NCBI GenBank assembly: GCA_024639005.1
Contig: JAHEJD010000008.1
Location: 1 to 64,000, forward strand
From: Chromatiaceae bacterium
Lineage (GTDB): Bacteria > Pseudomonadota > Gammaproteobacteria > Chromatiales > Chromatiaceae
Direction: 5' to 3'
Length of the DNA stretch: 64,000 nucleotides
Part shown: piece after piece, positions 9,798-18,155 of the stretch
Numbering within the stretch: the stretch's first letter is position 1
How the letters are laid out: each line of letters starts with the position of its first letter
Made by a program: the position numbers and the translations under genes
Notes under the pieces: generated by a model
What the model was told of the DNA's origin: nothing
What the model saw: only the letters and a program-made list of their open reading frames with translations
The model's database searches: none

Positions 9798-9854
9798 GCG
9801 ACACTATCAACGTCTAGCCTGCGGCGCCTCAACCTTTCGCACGGAGCTGTATTT

Positions 9855-11024
9855 TTGCGGATTCCCGATCTCTCAGACGCCGAGACCGCGTTGCTCGATG
9901 AGATGCGTGTACTTCTGTCGGATGCGATTCTGGCGCATGAGGGTTCGTTGCCTTTCGACCGCTACATGGAGCTGGCGCTGTACGCGCCCGGACTGGGTTA
10001 TTACCTGAATGGCCGCAGGAAGTTCGGCGAGTCCGGTGACTTCATCACCGCACCTGAGGCCTCGCCACTGTTCAGTCGCTGTCTGGCGCACCAGGTGGCC
10101 GAGTGCCTGGAAAAATGTGGCGGCGCAGCGGTCCTGGAGATCGGTGCAGGTTCCGGGCGCATGGCCGCCGAAATGCTGGCCCAGCTCGAACTGCTGCATG
10201 GCCTGCCGCAACGCTATCTGATTCTCGAACTCAGCGCGGCCCTGCAGAAAGAGCAGCGCGCCGTACTGGCGTCTCTTGTGCCTCATCTTCTGTCACGTGT
10301 CGAATGGCTGAAACGACTGCCTGATCCGGGGTTGACCGGCGTGATAGTTGCCAACGAACTGTTGGATGCCATGCCGGTGCATCGTTTTCGACGCAATGTA
10401 GGGTCTTGGCAGGAGCTTTCCGTGGGTCTCCAAGATCATGTGCTGGTTGACCGATGGAGGTCCCTGCAGACGCCGGGCATCGCCGAGCGTCTGCAGGCAC
10501 TGTGGCCGGATGAACGCATAGTCGCTGAAGGATACACCTCCGAAATCAACCTGCGCCTTCGTCCATGGATGCGCGCGGTATCGGAAACCCTCCAACGAGG
10601 CTATTTGATCCTTATCGATTATGGTTATACGCAGCACGAGTACTATCACCCCGAACGACGCCAGGGGACATTTATCTGTCACTTCCGCCATCGTGCATTC
10701 AGCGACCCGTATTTTCTCCCCGGATTGCAGGACATGACCGCTAACGTTGATTTCACAGCGCTAGCGAGCGCTGGGCTGGAGGCTGGGTTTGCGCTGGCCG
10801 GCTTCACTACCCAAGCGCATTTTCTGATCGACAACGGTCTCGATCGGCTGATGGGCATATCAGATCCGTCTGATGTCCGGCGGCATGCCGAAATGGTTCA
10901 GGGTGCGAAAAGACTGACCCTGCCTAGCGAGATGGGTGAGCGCTTCAAGGTCTTGGCCCTGGTGCGGGGCGCCGATAGTGAGTTGACCGGGTTTTGCTCG
11001 AGAGATCTGCGTGAACGCCTCTAG
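9855..11024 (+). CDS. MidA/NDUFAF7-family SAM-dependent methyltransferase (DUF185)
   Basis: 389 aa. The family includes mitochondrial NDUFAF7, a protein-arginine methyltransferase needed for complex I assembly; the bacterial substrate is not established. SRYMELALYAPGLGYY-like residues (FDRYMELALYAPGLGYY) and the SAM-binding VLEIGAGSGRMA are clear, as is NELLDAMPVHRF. The ORF track starts upstream inside the divergent folM gene. The TTG chosen here gives the usual distance to the conserved block and has GGAG 8 bases upstream, but this start is tentative. The next gene starts inside its 3' end. Confidence 0.9.
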   Translation: MRIPDLSDAETALLDEMRVLLSDAILAHEGSLPFDRYMELALYAPGLGYYLNGRRKFGESGDFITAPEASPLFSRCLAHQVAECLEKCGGAAVLEIGAGSGRMAAEMLAQLELLHGLPQRYLILELSAALQKEQRAVLASLVPHLLSRVEWLKRLPDPGLTGVIVANELLDAMPVHRFRRNVGSWQELSVGLQDHVLVDRWRSLQTPGIAERLQALWPDERIVAEGYTSEINLRLRPWMRAVSETLQRGYLILIDYGYTQHEYYHPERRQGTFICHFRHRAFSDPYFLPGLQDMTANVDFTALASAGLEAGFALAGFTTQAHFLIDNGLDRLMGISDPSDVRRHAEMVQGAKRLTLPSEMGERFKVLALVRGADSELTGFCSRDLRERL

Positions 11025-11718
11025 ACCGTCGATTCTGCTATGCGGGCTCGCGCTGCTGTGCGCCTGCCAATCAAGTCCGACAAAGGATCATCCGCTACGC
11101 TCGCGTGATTTCGAAGTGACTGATGTCATCAAGGGCGATATCGATCTGGTGGCCGATATCAACGTACGCCACAGCCTCGATTATCTGCGCGAGCTGGCCC
11201 GCAAGCTCTACGTTCGTAATCCAAACCAGGTGCTGCGCGGGCGACACGCCTCGCAGAAGGCTGCCCTCAATGCGCTATTTGGCCCGCGTCGCCTGAAATA
11301 CTATCCAGGCCTGGAGGGCAAGAGATCGGCAGCAGCCATCAGCCTGGCTTTCGAGGGGCACTATCGCGGCGATCGTGTGGCGGCCTTCATCGAGGGTATG
11401 CGAACCATGCTGCTTGATGCCTATGGCGGTAAGAGTCGTTTCTACCTGCACGACGTTTTCGACCCGCAGAAGCTCTATTTTCTCGCGCGCAATTTTGAGA
11501 CGGCATTCTGGAAGCTCGGCCACGACCGTGATCTCAACGGCCAGCTTTACTTGTACAGCAACTCGTTCAAGGGGGGTGGCGATCTCAGCTTTGAGCGCCT
11601 AGCCGGCAAGCTGATCGGCCTACAGGATCATATGGCGCAGATCGTTGCGGAGACCACCAATCGACAGATAAAAAATGTACTGCAAGGCGTCGTCTCGACG
11701 GTGTTCTTTCCTATCTGA
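11011..11718 (+). CDS. Putative outer-membrane lipoprotein, function unknown
   Basis: 235 aa, not recognised. The GTG start overlaps the end of the MidA-like gene by 14 bases. A short basic start and hydrophobic stretch end in LLCAC, an acceptable lipobox with Cys near residue 19. The mature part (SLDYLRELARKLYVRNPNQ and later RNFETAFWKLGHDRDLNGQLY) looks globular and alpha-rich. No enzymatic motif is seen. Residue +2 is Gln, not Asp, which favours outer-membrane sorting by the Lol rule. Expected to be co-expressed with the methyltransferase. Confidence 0.8.
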   Translation: MNASRPSILLCGLALLCACQSSPTKDHPLRSRDFEVTDVIKGDIDLVADINVRHSLDYLRELARKLYVRNPNQVLRGRHASQKAALNALFGPRRLKYYPGLEGKRSAAAISLAFEGHYRGDRVAAFIEGMRTMLLDAYGGKSRFYLHDVFDPQKLYFLARNFETAFWKLGHDRDLNGQLYLYSNSFKGGGDLSFERLAGKLIGLQDHMAQIVAETTNRQIKNVLQGVVSTVFFPI

Positions 11719-11743
11719 CCGCCGTTGCCGCCAGGCTGGCCCG

Positions 11744-12694
11744 TCAGCGTTGGCTGATGCGCCGAAGCCGATCTAGGCGCCCGCTCTTGCCGCCCTGGGC
11801 GAGAAAACGCGGCGCAGCGTTTTCCAGCGAGGTGGCGGTGACGCCGAGCAAGCCAAGGCCGTCCTGCCGACACACACTCGGCGTCTGCAGTGAAAGATAA
11901 TTGTCGGGCGTAAAGGGTTGACCGGGAAAGTACTGGAGGATTGACGCCTGCAGGCGGGCTGCCCAGTCGGGTAGCCGCACGATGCCTTTATAGCGACCGC
12001 TGTGGTAGGCAACGAACCGAACCAGCGCTTCCAGTGTATAGCTCCTGGGGCCACAAAGTTCATAGTGATGATCAAATGCGTTGCGATCCTCGAGCGCATT
12101 TGCGAACGCCTCAGCCACATCGCCGACATAAACCGGCGAAAATTCTGCGTCGGGGCAGGCGAGTGGCAGTGGGCCGGGAATCTTAAGCAATGCAGCAAAG
12201 CGATTGAGAAAACTATCATCGGGGCCGAAGATCACTGATGGTCGGAAGGTGGTCACCGCGACCCCGGGTTTTGCGAGCATGTGCGCCCTGTTTTCGCCCT
12301 CGCCTTTGCTGCGCAGGTACTCGCTGCTGCCGGTTGCCGGGTCGGCGTTCAGCGCACCCATGTGTAACAAGCGGACGACCTTCGCGGCATGGCAGGCGTA
12401 TACCACATGCTCGACCAGCTCGACGTGCATGCGGCGGAAGCTGCGTTGCCCGCCCCTGCTGTTGAGGATGCCTACCAGATGGATCACCGCATCGCAGTCC
12501 TGCAGTCCCGCAATCAGTTGAGTGCGATCGAATGGGTCGGCCTCAACCACTTCAGCGACGGTGCGTAGCTCCTGGTGGCGATGCGCATGTCGTGTGATTA
12601 CCCGACACTGATAGCCGCGGTTTCGCAGATGTGTGGTGATGTGTCGGCCGACGAAGCCGGAACCACCAATCAGGGCAATGCGCTGGATACTCAT
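11744..12694 (-). CDS. NAD(P)-binding epimerase, complex I NDUFA9-like
   Basis: Atypical extended SDR of 316 aa. The N-terminus MSIQRIALIGGSGFVGRHI has the GxxGFxG nucleotide-binding motif. IHLVGIL and the FRPSVIFGPDD segment are typical of the NDUFA9/YbjT-like group, whose members often lack the catalytic Tyr-Lys pair. Substrate unknown. The track ORF begins 33 residues upstream; I used the ATG at the conserved start. It converges with the lipoprotein gene and follows the Gly/Pro-rich protein on the same strand. Confidence 0.88.
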   Translation of the reverse strand: MSIQRIALIGGSGFVGRHITTHLRNRGYQCRVITRHAHRHQELRTVAEVVEADPFDRTQLIAGLQDCDAVIHLVGILNSRGGQRSFRRMHVELVEHVVYACHAAKVVRLLHMGALNADPATGSSEYLRSKGEGENRAHMLAKPGVAVTTFRPSVIFGPDDSFLNRFAALLKIPGPLPLACPDAEFSPVYVGDVAEAFANALEDRNAFDHHYELCGPRSYTLEALVRFVAYHSGRYKGIVRLPDWAARLQASILQYFPGQPFTPDNYLSLQTPSVCRQDGLGLLGVTATSLENAAPRFLAQGGKSGRLDRLRRISQR

Positions 12695-12808
12695 GCGAAA
12701 AACTGCTGCTCCGGATCGTGCCTGCCGAGATGCCAAGTGATCGGGAAGGTTGGGCGGCCTGCCGATTTTGCCTTGCGGCGCGGCCGCGCTCAAGTGCTGT
12801 GGGGCAGG

Positions 12809-13456
12809 TCAGCGACGCCGGCGCAGCAGCAACAGTCTGCCCTCGCTGTCCTGCATTATCATCCTGCCGTCGCGGACTTGATAGCGATAATGCGATGTCG
12901 AACGGGTGCCTCTAGGACGCCACCAGAGTCGATAACGGTCGTAGCCGATCGTGAAATCCTGCGATCGTTCGGGCGCAACAAACAGGCGTGCGATGTTACC
13001 TTTTATGAGCACGAAACCACCCTTATTGAGTTCCCAGGCGCCGTCGAGGTAGCCGCTTGGGACGCTGCCAGAGCGCGGTACACGCCCGCCTGGATAGCCC
13101 AAGGCGCCAGGTGCGCCGGCAAAACCCGATGGCGGCCAACCGGCTGGCCCAGGCATCTGCCCAGGGCCAGGCCGCCCGCCCGCGCCGTAGATTGATGACA
13201 TTCCCAGTGGGGTTCCCATACCTGGATAGCCAGTCATGCCGGTGATGCCGCCCATGCCCGGTGCCCATGACTGGCCGTAGCCGGGCAGATAGGGCACACC
13301 AAGCCGCAGCCGGCTGCGATCGATCAGGCCAAAGATCTCCATCATACGCAGCATTGCCTCGACGAAAGGATTATCGTCCGAGTAAATCGCCTGAACGGGG
13401 GCGGGTATCACGAGCGCAAGGCTGCAACACAAACAGAGGACGGGAAGTTTATTCAC
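12809..13456 (-). CDS. Secreted Gly/Pro/Met-rich protein, function unknown
   Basis: 215 aa. A signal peptide (MNKLPVLCLCCSLALVIPAPVQA) is followed by a short conserved-looking segment (NPFVEAMLRMMEIFGLIDRS). Residues ~55-125 are rich in G, P and M with repeated PGMG/GPG/PGG units. The C-terminal ~80 residues (LDGAWELNKGGFVLIKGNIARLF ... GRMIMQDSEGRLLLLRRRR) look like a small beta-rich domain. No known enzymatic motif. Likely periplasmic or exported. Same strand as the epimerase gene; divergent from the rsd gene. Confidence 0.75.
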   Translation of the reverse strand: MNKLPVLCLCCSLALVIPAPVQAIYSDDNPFVEAMLRMMEIFGLIDRSRLRLGVPYLPGYGQSWAPGMGGITGMTGYPGMGTPLGMSSIYGAGGRPGPGQMPGPAGWPPSGFAGAPGALGYPGGRVPRSGSVPSGYLDGAWELNKGGFVLIKGNIARLFVAPERSQDFTIGYDRYRLWWRPRGTRSTSHYRYQVRDGRMIMQDSEGRLLLLRRRR

Positions 13457-13509
13457 TGCTTGAATATGTCACAGCCGGAGGCGCCCGGTAACCTCTGTAG
13501 CTGGTCGCT

Positions 13510-13559
13510 TTGACAATGCATTCTCCCGCAGTTTACGCACGGCGGATTCGGAGTAAACT
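13510..13559 (+). promoter_or_regulatory. Candidate rsd promoter with inverted repeat
   Basis: A perfect -35 box TTGACA is followed after 17 bases by TTACGC. The -10 region overlaps the first arm of a 7-bp inverted repeat, AGTTTAC and GTAAACT, with centres 23 bases apart. The repeat could be an operator for a dimeric regulator or a long hairpin in the leader. Called by eye. Confidence 0.4.
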
Positions 13560-13592
13560 ACGGGAGCTGGAGGATGAGCCGGGAACACAACA

Positions 13593-14042
13593 ATGACCAT
13601 GACTGAGCCACAAGTGTCCGACCGCCGCGAGGGTACCCGCGGTATGATTCGAAAACTGCTGAACGAACGCCAGGAGATGCTGGCCATGTTCTGTCGAGTT
13701 GCCGGCCTAGAGCCATACAACGACGCGAGTCCAGGTGTAGATGTCCTCCAGGAATTCTGTCAGATCTTGATCGATTATTCCGCTTTCGGTCATTTCGAGA
13801 TCTATGAACGCATTGTTGCCGGCCGCGAGCGCCGTAGCCAGGTCGTTGCGGTCGCGCGTGAAGTCTACCCACGGATTGCCGAAGCCTCCGAGGTCGCTGT
13901 GGAGTTCAATGACAAATACGACGCCTCGGATCACACGCTCGATCTGCATGAGCTTGACCACGATCTCAGTAAGTTGGGGGAAGAGCTCGCCGTCCGCATT
14001 GAGATGGAAGACCACATCATCCAGGCGCTCACCTCGCGCTGA
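13593..14042 (+). CDS. rsd: Rsd/AlgQ-family anti-sigma-70 regulator
   Basis: 149 aa helical protein expected to bind region 4 of RpoD and free core polymerase for alternative sigma factors. The block VLQEFCQILIDYSAFGHFEIYERI matches the Rsd/AlgQ signature (DFCQ.LVDYLSAGHF.IYERI in E. coli), and the C-terminal EELAVRIEMEDHIIQAL helix is also conserved. Divergent from the Gly/Pro-rich protein. An ATG two codons further in is an alternative start. Confidence 0.88.
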   Translation: MTMTEPQVSDRREGTRGMIRKLLNERQEMLAMFCRVAGLEPYNDASPGVDVLQEFCQILIDYSAFGHFEIYERIVAGRERRSQVVAVAREVYPRIAEASEVAVEFNDKYDASDHTLDLHELDHDLSKLGEELAVRIEMEDHIIQALTSR

Positions 14043-14101
14043 CCGGCTGAAAAGCGGAGCTCCTCGACCCGCGACCGCAGGCGAATCAGAGTCACCAGCG
14101 A

Positions 14102-14260
14102 ATGCGGCAAATACTGTCGGTGCGTAAAGGAGCGATGGCAGCGCTGGACAGGGTCCGCTACGGCCTCCTTTCGCTCACATTTGTCGGCTTTCGTCGCGGA
14201 CAGATTTCACCCGGCCTCAACAATCTGCAGATAGACGTAGCCGAGCTTGAGGGTTTTTGA
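14102..14260 (+). CDS. Possible 52-aa small ORF ahead of the Sel1 gene
   Basis: Below the length cut-off of the ORF track. The frame reads MRQILSVRKGAMAALDRV..., with an internal ATG preceded by AAAGGAG, but only 2 bases away. Codon third positions are moderately GC-rich like neighbouring genes. Its TGA is 3 bases before the Sel1 ATG, so translation could be coupled. No family recognised. Could equally be a chance reading frame in a leader. Confidence 0.25.
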   Translation: MRQILSVRKGAMAALDRVRYGLLSLTFVGFRRGQISPGLNNLQIDVAELEGF

Positions 14261-14263
14261 CGA

Positions 14264-14890
14264 ATGGCCAATGACGAACATGCAGCGACTTTCAATCCAG
14301 ACCAATTGCGGGCAGAGGCCGCGGTGCGCAAGGCTGCCAATGGCGGCAATGCCGAGGCTCAGTACCGACTTGGCGTGATGTACGGCAATGGTGACGGTGT
14401 CGGCCTGGACTACGAGCAGGCCCACTACTGGTTTGAGCGGGCAGCTGCGCAGGGGCACGAGAATGCGCTTATCACTCTGGCATGGTTGTTTGCCAACGGC
14501 ACCGGTGTGGTCATGGACGAGGGGCGCGCACGCGAGCTCTATATCGCGGCGGCACAGCGCGGTTCGGCAAAGGCGCAGTATGTTGTCGGTACCATGTATC
14601 GTTTTGCGCAATATGGGGCGACAAAAGACATCGCACAGGCCGTGAAATGGTACTTGAAGGCCGCCGGTCAAGACATGCCGACGGCGCAGTTCGCATTAGG
14701 TCGCATGCTGATGGAAGGTAAAGGCGTGGTGCGTGACGATGCAGCAGCAATGCAGTGGCTGTCCCTTGCTCATGTCAACGGCAGCAAGCGGGCCGAAGAC
14801 TACATACAAAAACTGTTGAAACGTATGGATCCGGCCGAGGTGCGCGCAATCCGCGACCGCATGACCGAAAACGCCAAGTCAGCTGGCTGA
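14264..14890 (+). CDS. Sel1-like repeat protein (208 aa)
   Basis: Alpha/alpha solenoid with about four Sel1-like repeats (for example NAEAQYRLGVMYGNGDGVGLDYEQAHYWFERAA). No signal peptide, so cytoplasmic. Such proteins are protein-protein scaffolds; the partner cannot be told from sequence. The C-terminal helix PAEVRAIRDRM follows the repeats. It converges with slt and overlaps its 3' end by 12 bases, so the two transcripts are antisense there. A second Sel1 protein lies 3.3 kb downstream. Confidence 0.88.
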   Translation: MANDEHAATFNPDQLRAEAAVRKAANGGNAEAQYRLGVMYGNGDGVGLDYEQAHYWFERAAAQGHENALITLAWLFANGTGVVMDEGRARELYIAAAQRGSAKAQYVVGTMYRFAQYGATKDIAQAVKWYLKAAGQDMPTAQFALGRMLMEGKGVVRDDAAAMQWLSLAHVNGSKRAEDYIQKLLKRMDPAEVRAIRDRMTENAKSAG

Positions 14891-16855
14891 GGCGACCGGC
14901 TTTCCGGCCTGGGCACTGCGGATCTGCTCGACATCCGGTGGCACTGGGTGTAGATGCTCGGCCAGACGCGTCGGATCCTTACCCATCCGTTTTTCATAGA
15001 TCACCATGTAGGCCAAAACACGCCGCAGGTAACCCCGGGTCTCTGCAAACGGAACCAGCTCGATCCAGATGTCGGCTGGAAGTGTCTTCTCCGGTAACCA
15101 ACCGGTCACCCGATGCGGTCCGGCGTTGTATGCCGCAGTCGCTAAAACCATGCTTCCGCCCAGTTTGCTCTTCACCTGCCGGAGGTAAGCACTACCTAGC
15201 GCGATGTTGGTGTCCGGCTCGAGCAGTTCGTGGCGTCGTGGCGGTGCCTGCCGGAGGACCTTGCGTGCGACGTTGCGCGCAGTGGCCGGCATCAGCTGCA
15301 TCAGACCCATGGCGCCGGCATGGGAGCGCGCGTTGTTCATGAAGGCACTTTCCTGGCGCATCACTGCGAACACCCATGCATCATCGATTCCCTGGCGGCT
15401 CGCATTCTCTTCGACGAGTTCGGCGTGCTCTAACGGAAAGCGCAATTCGAGATCGTCCCAGTAGCCGGTGCGCGCCAGCGCAAAGATTGCTCGGTCATGC
15501 CAGCCTCTTTGTTCGGCGAGCTTGGCCGCGGCCTTGAGCTGTACAGGACTCATATCGCGGGTTGCGTCACGCCATTCGCGGCTGGCGCCGATGTGGCGTC
15601 TCAGCGCAGACAACTCATCGACGCGTGCTATGCCATCGAGGGCGGCAATCTGTTCGATCTGCGCCTGTGACACCGGGGTCTCGGTATGGGTGAGGTGGTA
15701 GTCGACACCGATGAGGTCGGCGGCCAGGAAGCCATAGTAGCTACGGTCTTTCGCAACCTGCTCATAAACCGCCTTCGCCGCCTTAGTTTCACCCACGCCC
15801 TCGAGAGCGCGAGCCGACCAGTACATCCAACTTTCCTGATCACGTTCGGTTCTCGGCAGATCGGCGAGCCAGCGCAGTACCTGCCGCCAATCCTCGCGGC
15901 GCAACGCGGCCCTTATCCTGGCCTCATGGACGCTCAGATCGCCGCTGCCGACCGCTACCTGGCGAATGAACGCATAGTCCTCTTCCCCGGGCGAGCGGAC
16001 CAGATTGCGCACGATGTAGTGCTCGGTGCGCTGAATCTGCTCGGAGGTGAACGCGAAGCGCGGCCTAATGCGTTGCCAGAGTTCGCGTGCCTCAGGCCCG
16101 TCCCAGCGTGCCAAGCGGCGCACGGCGTGCGACAGCATCGCCTCGCGATAGGGATGTGCCTGTTCAAAACGACCGCCGTCATCCGCACCATCAGGGTTGC
16201 GGTACAGGTCGATCCAGCGCTTGAGCCAAACACGGTCCGTGTCGGAGAGCGTGCGGCCAAGGTACTGAGCCAGGCGCCATTCATTTGCCTCCATGGCCTT
16301 TTCGATGCGCTGCCAGATCATCTCCGACGTGCGGTAACCGGCCTGCGTCCAGGCAGCGAAGACTGGGTCACAGGCGCTGGGGCGGGACTCGCCGTGAAGC
16401 CAGATCTCCGGCACCTGATCGAAGGCGGCCCGGGACTCCCCGGTGGCGATCAGGGCCCGTAGTTGCTGGCAGCGGCGCCGGGCGTTGCTCGAAGGCTGGT
16501 AGAAATCCAGGTAGTCGGACCAGCGGCCCTGCTTGGCAAGTTGATCCAACCAGCGTGCCCGCAGGCGCTCGGCTAGTGGTGTCGCCGCGTACGCATCTAG
16601 GAATGCCGTTATCTTTCTCGCGTCCGCCTTAGCAAGACCCCGGAGCAGGACCTGGTATTCGAGATAGGGGTACAGGGGGTAGTCGCGAAGACCGGCCCGC
16701 AGACGATTGAACTCCTGTAGTTCGCCGCGTTGCAGCGCTTTCTCTGCCTTGACGAAGTTGGTGCGCTGATCGGTCAGGTCGGCAGCCGCAGGCACACCGG
16801 CCAGGCTCAGACTGAACAATAGGGACATCAAACAGAGGTGGCGCCTATGCACCAT
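14879..16855 (-). CDS. slt: Soluble lytic murein transglycosylase Slt
   Basis: 658 aa periplasmic exolytic enzyme that cleaves MurNAc-GlcNAc bonds with formation of 1,6-anhydro-MurNAc. A signal peptide (MVHRRHLCLMSLLFSLSLAGVPAAA) precedes the long helical U-shaped superhelix. The C-terminal GEWL catalytic domain carries the ES motif (VMRQESAFMNNARSHAGAMG) with catalytic Glu, then GLMQLMPATA and AYNAGPHRV. I chose the ATG after AAGGA rather than the upstream track start. Confidence 0.95.
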   Translation of the reverse strand: MVHRRHLCLMSLLFSLSLAGVPAAADLTDQRTNFVKAEKALQRGELQEFNRLRAGLRDYPLYPYLEYQVLLRGLAKADARKITAFLDAYAATPLAERLRARWLDQLAKQGRWSDYLDFYQPSSNARRRCQQLRALIATGESRAAFDQVPEIWLHGESRPSACDPVFAAWTQAGYRTSEMIWQRIEKAMEANEWRLAQYLGRTLSDTDRVWLKRWIDLYRNPDGADDGGRFEQAHPYREAMLSHAVRRLARWDGPEARELWQRIRPRFAFTSEQIQRTEHYIVRNLVRSPGEEDYAFIRQVAVGSGDLSVHEARIRAALRREDWRQVLRWLADLPRTERDQESWMYWSARALEGVGETKAAKAVYEQVAKDRSYYGFLAADLIGVDYHLTHTETPVSQAQIEQIAALDGIARVDELSALRRHIGASREWRDATRDMSPVQLKAAAKLAEQRGWHDRAIFALARTGYWDDLELRFPLEHAELVEENASRQGIDDAWVFAVMRQESAFMNNARSHAGAMGLMQLMPATARNVARKVLRQAPPRRHELLEPDTNIALGSAYLRQVKSKLGGSMVLATAAYNAGPHRVTGWLPEKTLPADIWIELVPFAETRGYLRRVLAYMVIYEKRMGKDPTRLAEHLHPVPPDVEQIRSAQAGKPVASAS

Positions 16856-16989
16856 GGTTTTTTCCTTACGGATTCGAGACCTTGAGAGTAGGCCCTGGGT
16901 TGCCGCCAATCAAGAGGGGGATTCCCCTTCGGAAAGGCGCCGTGGGATTATCCACTGCAACGGCGTTGTTTCGCTATCCTTTAATCGCA

Positions 16990-17805
16990 ATGATCGACAC
17001 ACATCAACTGCAATTGCTGCAACACTTGGTGCGGGCGGCCGCGCGCGATGAGCTGTTGACTCGCTTCGAGTCGGTAGGCTCCGATATCAAGGCAGATGGC
17101 ACTTTGGTTACAGCAGCGGATCTCGCCTTGCAGCAGCGTTTGCAGGACGAACTTACGACGCACTGGCCCAATTATGCGTTGCTGGGTGAAGAGATGCGCA
17201 CTGCGGAGCAGGAGGGCCTGCTGGCAGAACCCGGTCGTGGACTTTGGTGCCTCGATCCCCTGGACGGCACCAGTAACTTCGCCGCCGGCATCCCATTTTT
17301 CGCTGTGTCCCTGGCGCTGCTTGTGGATGGCAAGGTACAGGCCGGTGTGGTCTACGATCCAGTGCGCGAAGAGTGTTTCGGTGCCTTGCGCGGGCAAGGT
17401 GCCTGGCTGAATGAACGATCCTTGATCGCCTCCGCAAGGCCATCAACGCTGTCCGAGGCCATGGCGATAGTGGATCTCAAACGTCTACCCGAGCGCCTGA
17501 TCATGGCAATCGCCAGACGCTCGCCATTTCGTTCGCAGCGAAGTTTCGGATCTGTAGCGCTGGATTGGTGCTGGCTTGCCCGTGGCCGCTGCCACCTTTA
17601 TCTCCACGGTGGGCAGAGGCTTTGGGACTATGCCGCCGGGCGATTGGTACTCGAGGAGAGCGGCGGCGCAGGTGGCGTGCTTGCGGACTACAGCGGCGAT
17701 TGGCTAGCGGCACTTTCTCTGAGGCCACGCATTGCCATGGCCGCCTCGCATTCTGCATTGTTGCAACAGTGGCGAGATTGGGTCAGCGAGGGTCTGTCTG
17801 AATGA
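16990..17805 (+). CDS. Inositol monophosphatase family protein
   Basis: 271 aa. Mg2+-dependent phosphatase fold with LGEEM, WCLDPLDGTSNF and LWDYAAGRLVLEESGG, the full metal-binding set. Could act on inositol-1-phosphate, PAP (CysQ-like) or fructose-1,6-bisphosphate; sequence alone does not decide. The conserved part begins at MIDTHQLQLLQHL, so the 36-residue upstream extension in the track is dropped. Divergent from slt, with 134 bases between starts. Confidence 0.9.
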   Translation: MIDTHQLQLLQHLVRAAARDELLTRFESVGSDIKADGTLVTAADLALQQRLQDELTTHWPNYALLGEEMRTAEQEGLLAEPGRGLWCLDPLDGTSNFAAGIPFFAVSLALLVDGKVQAGVVYDPVREECFGALRGQGAWLNERSLIASARPSTLSEAMAIVDLKRLPERLIMAIARRSPFRSQRSFGSVALDWCWLARGRCHLYLHGGQRLWDYAAGRLVLEESGGAGGVLADYSGDWLAALSLRPRIAMAASHSALLQQWRDWVSEGLSE

Positions 17806-18155
17806 TGCGCGTCAGTCAACCGTAATCCGGGCGGTGGGATGTTCGGTGGTGGAATGGCCTGCGTCGCTGACCCTATTGAAGCCCTGGCCTGCAAACGGAC
17901 CAGGTTTGGACACGTCAGCTGTCCCTGGATTCTGTGCACGGGAGCCGGACCGATATCGAGCTGCGCTTCGTGGTGGGGCCCGAACAAGAGCAGGCGATCC
18001 AACGAGAGCTAAGCGATCGTGGACGGGCGACACTGTGGTTTGCCTTCGCATTCCATGATCGGTTCAGACGAGTCTGTGTCACTGTAAACTGTTGCGTGGC
18101 GTTTCGTCCGCCAGACTACCGACCGGCAACCTCAGACACAGGAGCATGAGCGGCA
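17806..18155. other. 350-base spacer; possible CYTH-like coding remnant
   Basis: Contains no convincing intact gene. On the plus strand near 17950 a short frame reads TDIELRFVVGPEQEQAIQRE, which resembles the N-terminus of CYTH/triphosphate tunnel proteins (xEIELKFxV...). The resemblance stops after about 25 residues, and the frame then runs through unlike sequence. The last bases hold CAGGAG upstream of the next start codon. Confidence 0.3.
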
